Assembly: GCA_036186865.1 (NCBI GenBank)
Contig: AP025042.1
Coordinates: 11,254,347 to 11,318,346, forward strand
Reading direction: 5' to 3'
Origin: Eustoma russellianum
Lineage: Eukaryota > Streptophyta > Magnoliopsida > Gentianales > Gentianaceae
DNA: 64,000 nt
Shown here: positions 59,738 to 64,000 of the stretch, piece after piece
Numbering within the stretch: the stretch's first letter is position 1
How the letters are laid out: each line of letters starts with the position of its first letter
Position numbers and translations under genes: made by a program
Notes under the pieces: generated by a model
The model's database searches: none
Told to the model about the DNA's origin: nothing
The model's input: the letters and a program-made list of their open reading frames with translations, nothing else

Positions 59738-60374
59738 TTATGTAGATTGGAGTTGATGGGTTAAAATCATGGTTGTCTGAAGTACGACTGAGAGGTTGCT
59801 TATCTTAACTTGGAGAAGAGGTTTGAGAAGAGGGTTGAGTTTGAGAAGAGTGATCATTTGAGGCAGGTGGAGTGTGGTTGTGGTGATTGGAAGTGGAAGG
59901 CTGATCATCCCAGGTAGGCAATACTGCTGAGTGAGGCCCCCTAGATGTGGCAATGGGCCTGAGTTGTGCACCATTGTCACAGCTGGGTATGTGGTTATGA
60001 GGTGCACAAGGGATAGAGGAGGAGGGAGAAGAGTTGGAATCGGCTGGATTGAAAGAAGATGATGGCATAGAGTCAGTAATAAAGGGAAAACAAGATTCAA
60101 CAAATGCCACATCTCTGGATATGAACACATCATTTGTGTACAAATCTTGCAAAATGTAACCCTTGGTACAATGTGATAGGCCAAGGAATATACTCTTTCT
60201 GGCTCTAGGACTAAACTTGTCCTTTGTTGGTAGGGTAGCAGTGGCATAGCATAGGCATCCAAATATTCTGAGGTTGGTATAGGAAGGGGAATGCATGTAG
60301 AGTAATTCATAAGGTGTTTTAAGATGAAGAAGAGGGGAAGGAGATACATTGATCAAATATACAGCATGTTGCAC
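59738..60374 (-). pseudogene. pol: Copia-5 integrase C-terminal region and linker
   Basis: QHAVYLINVSPSPLLHLKTP, NLRIFGCLCYATATLP and KSIFLGLSHCTKGYILQDLY are the end of the integrase region of copia. A Pro/Ser/Thr/His-rich linker follows, up to the reverse transcriptase. Stops at about 59803 and 60375 break the frame. Linker sequence between 59460 and 59738 is poorly conserved. Confidence 0.85.
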
Positions 60375-61497
60375 ACAAAAACCCCAGTAAGAGGTTGGAA
60401 CCTAGGATTGTAATTTAAGAGCTCTTGCTATATTAAGGATGTGTTGTTGTTTTCTTTCAACTACCCCATTTTGTTGAGGTGTATATACACAACTGGTTTG
60501 ATGAACAATTTCTTTGGATGCAAAAAAGGAGGTCATCTGAAATTCAAGGCGTTGTCAGTTCTTATTACTTTTATGCTTGTGCCAAACTGTGTCTGTACAT
60601 AGTTCCAAAAATTTTCTATGATTTTCCTGGTTTCTGATTTTTTTTCATCAAATACAACCAACAAAACCTACTATGATCATCCACAACAGTAAGAAAGTAA
60701 TGCTGCTGATACATGGTTGGGTGTTTGTATGGTCCCCAAATATCCATTTGAACAAGAGAAAAAGGTGAAGGGGATACAGAATGAGATATAGGAAAGGGTA
60801 AATGTTTTTGTCTGGCTAAAGGACACACAGTACAAGAATGAGAATTAAAGCTGGAATCCACTAAAGGGTCTAATCTACTAATTTTTTGTAATCTGGATGA
60901 GCCCTGATGACCAAGTCTTGCATGCCAAAGAAAGGAGTCTGGGGAAGAAGAGGAGGCTGCAAGTGCTTGCCAAGAATTGATTGAAGTAGCATTATGTTGG
61001 AACTGATCAGTTAGATGGTATAACCCTTGAAAAACCTTAGCTTAACCAATCATCATCTTGCTCATATGCACCTGAATATAACATATATTGAAATGAAATG
61101 ATAAGTCAATGTTCCCATCAAGGGTAAGCTGAGTGAGTGATATTATATTAAAGGTGAAGGATGAGACGTACAGTACTTTGTGAAGTTTAAGAGAGGGAGC
61201 GACACTCACTGTCCCCATATGTGTGACCTTGGTGGAATGATTGTTGGGTAGTTTGACAGATATGTTTGAGACAGGGTGGTAAGAGTCAAAGAGAGAAAAA
61301 AAACAACAGATGTGATCTGTAGCATCAGAATCCAATATCCATACACAAGAACTATTATGTATTACATTACCTTGATATTTGCCATAATTAGTGGTCTGTT
61401 GAGCTGACAGTACAGCATGGTGAGCCTTTGACATCTCTGCAGCATTGGCATTCATTAAGACTTCCTTATCCTTGTGTTCCTGTAACATACTCATCAA
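60375..61497 (-). pseudogene. pol: Copia-5 protease and integrase core
   Basis: Protease is WILDSDATDHIC near 61337; the usual DSGA is changed to DSDA, so the active-site Gly is lost. HKVLYVSSFTFNIISLTQL follows. After a stop near 61042 the integrase appears: FNSHSCTVCPLARQKHLPFP and LVQMDIWGPYKHP (first Asp, about 60745), then YFLTVVDDHSRFCWLYLMKK. Around 60400-60600 the second Asp and the ERKHQH-type Glu segment survive only in broken frames ('ctaccccattttgttgaggt' codes for PQQNGVVE on the minus strand). Confidence 0.85.
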
Positions 61498-61625
61498 TTG
61501 TGCATATTGTTCCTATGTCAAGGAAGGGGCAACATGTACAGAAGCTGGGGTGACATTGTCATTCATGGCTTCATTGACCTGATAAGTCTCACTTTCAGAC
61601 TGGTTATACACACTTGCCTCATTTT

Positions 61626-62666
61626 CTATATAGTTAACTTGCCCCTTTTGCTTGTACCCTGGGGGAAGCCATGTTTCCTATAACATTTGTCAATGGTATG
61701 ACCTGTCATATTGCAATATGTACTTACAGGGGCTTTGGAATTACCACTGTCATACCTCTGATTATGAAATTCTTTCTTATCACCTCTACCAGCAGGTTTC
61801 TGCCAATTGGCATTTCCACCACTGGAATTCACTTGACTGGATCCGAAGTTCCCATACCTTTGGATGCTGTTGGTGTTAAGCACATGTGAGGGGTTGTTAT
61901 CAAATTGATTATGTTCTCTTGAATAATGCAGTTTCCTTTCCAATTTTACTGTCATGACAAACGTTGTCTTCAGATCTGGCAATGGGCTGAACAAAAGAAC
62001 TTGAGATTTCACAGGTTCATATTCATTATTAAGTCCTTTAATGAACCTAATCACATAATCATCTTCTATAAATTTGTTGATCTGGCTAGACATATTACAT
62101 GTACACCTATTGCATACACAATTAGGGATTCCTCTATGCACCATGAGTTCTTCCCAAAGAACCTTGAGTTTTGTGTAATATTCAGTAACTGAACTGCCTT
62201 CTTGCCTAGTAACATAAAACTGTTCTTGCAAATCAGATAATATAAACACATCAGCATTACCATATCTATGCTTAAGATCATTCCAGATATCCAATGCATT
62301 GTCAAACCACAATACACTTTGTCCAATTGACGGTACAACAGAATTGACAATCCAAGCAGCGACCATATTATTTGCTTTGGTCCAGGCAGCATATTTGCAA
62401 TTAGTTTCTAATGGTTTAGGAATGTTACCTCTACTAAATCCAACCTTATTCTTTGATTCAAGCGCTCTTTGCAAGATCCTGCTCCATCTATGGTAATTGT
62501 TGCCATCCAGCAACGGTTGCACAAGTACAAGAGACGGACTGTCTCCAGGGTGTATGTACAACGGATCTTCAGTTGGATCGATTGGAGTAGAACACGTATT
62601 CGTTGAAGAATGATTTGAACTGCCAGGTGAATTTGGATTCGAAGCCATGAATGCTCCAAAGTTCAT
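61626..62666 (-). CDS. gag: Copia-5 gag, 346 residues
   Basis: This is the longest open frame of Copia-5. Residues 30-130 (DPLYIHPGDSPSLVLVQPLL, NYHRWSRILQRALESKNKVG) are the N-terminal Retrotran_gag_3-type domain, and WNDLKHRYGNADVFILSDLQ, YYTKLKVLWEEL and FIKGLNNEYEPVKSQVLLF belong to the UBN2-like gag. The knuckle near the C-terminus reads STYCNMTGHTIDKC; the first of its three Cys is replaced by Ser, so zinc binding is doubtful. The internal start MASNPNSPG (62646) is the more usual one. The frame ends KRGKLTI at 61626, and pol follows after stops. Confidence 0.9.
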   Translation of the reverse strand: MNFGAFMASNPNSPGSSNHSSTNTCSTPIDPTEDPLYIHPGDSPSLVLVQPLLDGNNYHRWSRILQRALESKNKVGFSRGNIPKPLETNCKYAAWTKANNMVAAWIVNSVVPSIGQSVLWFDNALDIWNDLKHRYGNADVFILSDLQEQFYVTRQEGSSVTEYYTKLKVLWEELMVHRGIPNCVCNRCTCNMSSQINKFIEDDYVIRFIKGLNNEYEPVKSQVLLFSPLPDLKTTFVMTVKLERKLHYSREHNQFDNNPSHVLNTNSIQRYGNFGSSQVNSSGGNANWQKPAGRGDKKEFHNQRYDSGNSKAPVSTYCNMTGHTIDKCYRKHGFPQGTSKRGKLTI

Positions 62667-62692
62667 TGATTAATCAACAATGATCATGAAAA

Positions 62693-62708
62693 AAACTCTC
62701 TGATACCA
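62693..62708 (-). other. Primer binding site of Copia-5
   Basis: The minus strand reads TGGTATCAGAGAG next to the 5' LTR end, a tRNA-Met type PBS. Confidence 0.85.
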
Positions 62709-63264
62709 TGTGAATTTTCAAAACAACAAACACAATAGCATCTATAGCATATAGATCATATCGAATGATGAACGAAAAGAATGCAATCTTGAGAGAAATC
62801 AAAATATGAATCGAAGGACGGAAAGAGAAGACAGAGAACAATTGCAGAAGATTGGTAACTGCCAAAAATGATTTCCTCATCATTCATATGGAATAGCGTC
62901 GAACACTATATACAGAACGGAGCTGCACTTCTAAAAATAACTACCTCATGAAATTACAAGAATGCCCCTATCAACTAACATTACACAGAGTAACTAAAAG
63001 GGCAACAATGTAAATTTACTATTTATTTAAACCTCCCGCCAACAAAGTCTTCTTCTTCCTTGCGTTCCAGCGCACCTATTTGCTCCCCCACGTGCAGTGT
63101 GTTGCTCACCACCACTAACAATCAACCATGCTCATCAATTGACCAATTCCGTGTATTAAACGTCTCCTCTTCCATCTAGAATCATCAATTTGCTCGATCA
63201 TCAGCTTGAGCTTCCTCATCACTCTTCCACTTCTTGTGTGTCCATCTTGAGCAAGTCTTTGACA
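62709..63264 (-). repeat. 5' LTR of Copia-5
   Basis: It pairs with 57367-57922 at equal length. TGTATATAGTG near 62911-62921 (minus) remains as a possible TATA element. Confidence 0.9.
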
Positions 63265-64000
63265 ATTCATTTTATTATAATCGTAAGATCACTCAAGTCA
63301 TTCACAAGAGGAACTAAACTTATCAAATCTTTTGTTTGTGCTTTGACATATGTGAGAAGTGTAAAAATATTCTATTGAACCAAAATTCATTAGGTAATAC
63401 CCTTTGGTAGGGTATTGTAGAATTAAAGAAGCAAGTAGCAAAGCTTTGTGTTCTTGCTTTTAAAGTGAAGTTCTAGTAGTTGTTACTTGTAGAAATTGTT
63501 GTGGTAGGATGCTGTTGTAGATTTTATAGAGTTGTTGAAAATTCACTTTGAAATTTGAGTAAAATCAAAGAGATTTGAATCCTTATAAAATTTATGTTGA
63601 TTTATTACTCATCATCTTCTTATTAATCTAGTTAAACTTGATTTTTGGGTTGTTTTATTAAAAAGGAAAATACGAAAATTTTCCTAAACATTATATTCCT
63701 TTTTTCTATAGCGTTCTTCAATGACCAACCGATATATGTTTTAGACTCGGGTGCATTTTTGGTAATCATTTTTTGAAAAGGCCAGTAGAGTTGATAACTA
63801 AAACTATCAGCAGTTTTTAGTTTTTGCCTTTTAACACTTAATACTTACATATACCATTTGCCTTCCGGATGGCTTACATACTGTTCTAACCTACAGAAGA
63901 TGCAATGAACATTTAAAACAGCTCCCGATACACATGAACCAAATCCTTAGACTCAATAGAAGAATTAGACATCGGATGCTAAAATCGTAAATGTTTTGAT
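63265..64000 (+). other. Unassigned DNA, probably the rest of the Copia-6 LTR and flank
   Basis: AT-rich, no ORF with a domain. 'gcaagtagcaaagctttgtg' and 'tagagttgttgaaaattcac' at 63430-63545 read like LTR or leader sequence. I cannot place an element border here. Confidence 0.35.

Larger units (their letters stand above)
57367..63264 (-). mobile_element. Copia-5: complete but decayed Ty1/copia element
   Basis: Two 556-bp LTRs (57367-57922, 62709-63264; TGTCAAAG..TTCACA on the minus strand) differ at about 36 positions by my count (6.5 %). A PBS (CATGGTATCAGAGAG, 62707-62693 region) and a polypurine tract (TTGAGGGGG before 57922) are present. Gag and pol follow in the usual order protease-integrase-RT-RNase H, broken by many stops. 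The flanks ACTTC and ATTCA do not match, so the target duplication is missing or mutated. Confidence 0.9.

Overview
This window looks like plant nuclear heterochromatin or intergenic DNA, probably from a eudicot, although no lineage-diagnostic host gene is present. I found no host protein-coding, tRNA or rRNA gene. Almost everything that can be assigned is a retrotransposon: Ty1/copia elements, Ty3/gypsy-like elements with very long LTRs, solo LTRs and one L1-type LINE. The DNA is AT-rich, with (TA)n tracts and one 10-N assembly gap.

The main structure is a nested stack. An old SIRE-like copia element (called Copia-2 here, + strand) has its 5' LTR at 2923-4528. Its body is scattered over 4529-4985, 42711-44692 and 50116-51240. 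Element Gypsy-A (4986-42705, target duplication GACAT) is inserted in its gag. Gypsy-A is split by Gypsy-B (6516-39826, target duplication ACACA/ACACC). Gypsy-B is split by three insertions: a nearly intact SIRE-like copia on the minus strand (Copia-1, 7195-18643, duplication GATGA), a minus-strand solo LTR (24179-29190, duplication GGAGA), and a LINE in its 3' LTR (17-bp duplication) that was later broken by an inversion. The pol of Copia-2 also carries a solo LTR (Gypsy-C, 44693-50110, duplication AACAA), which itself contains a smaller solo LTR (45991-47446, duplication CTACA). Removing the inserts on paper restores the gag and pol reading frames of Copia-2 across the GACAT and AACAA sites.

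The left edge (1-2922) holds the end of another gypsy-type LTR inserted in a decayed minus-strand copia pol, then an unassigned stretch with ATCGAT-rich repeats. The right part (51246-64000) is a mosaic: a truncated Copia-1-type LTR (Copia-3) inserted in the gag of a minus-strand copia (Copia-4) with its 1.4-kb LTR, the tail and probable LTR of a further element (Copia-6), and a complete but decayed minus-strand copia (Copia-5, 57367-63264) with two 556-bp LTRs.

The genes are gag and pol of retroelements: capsid/nucleocapsid, protease, integrase, reverse transcriptase and RNase H, plus LINE ORF1 and ORF2. Copia-1 is the only one close to coding-complete, with one in-frame stop near the pol C-terminus and a stop plus frame change between gag and pol. 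LTR pairs compared by eye differ by about 1-2.5 % (Copia-1), about 3 % (Gypsy-B), 3-4 % (Gypsy-A) and about 6.5 % (Copia-5). This matches the nesting order. The points most worth a second look are the inverted LINE, the pol-less Gypsy-A with its gag-plus-acidic ORF, and the restored frames of the nest.
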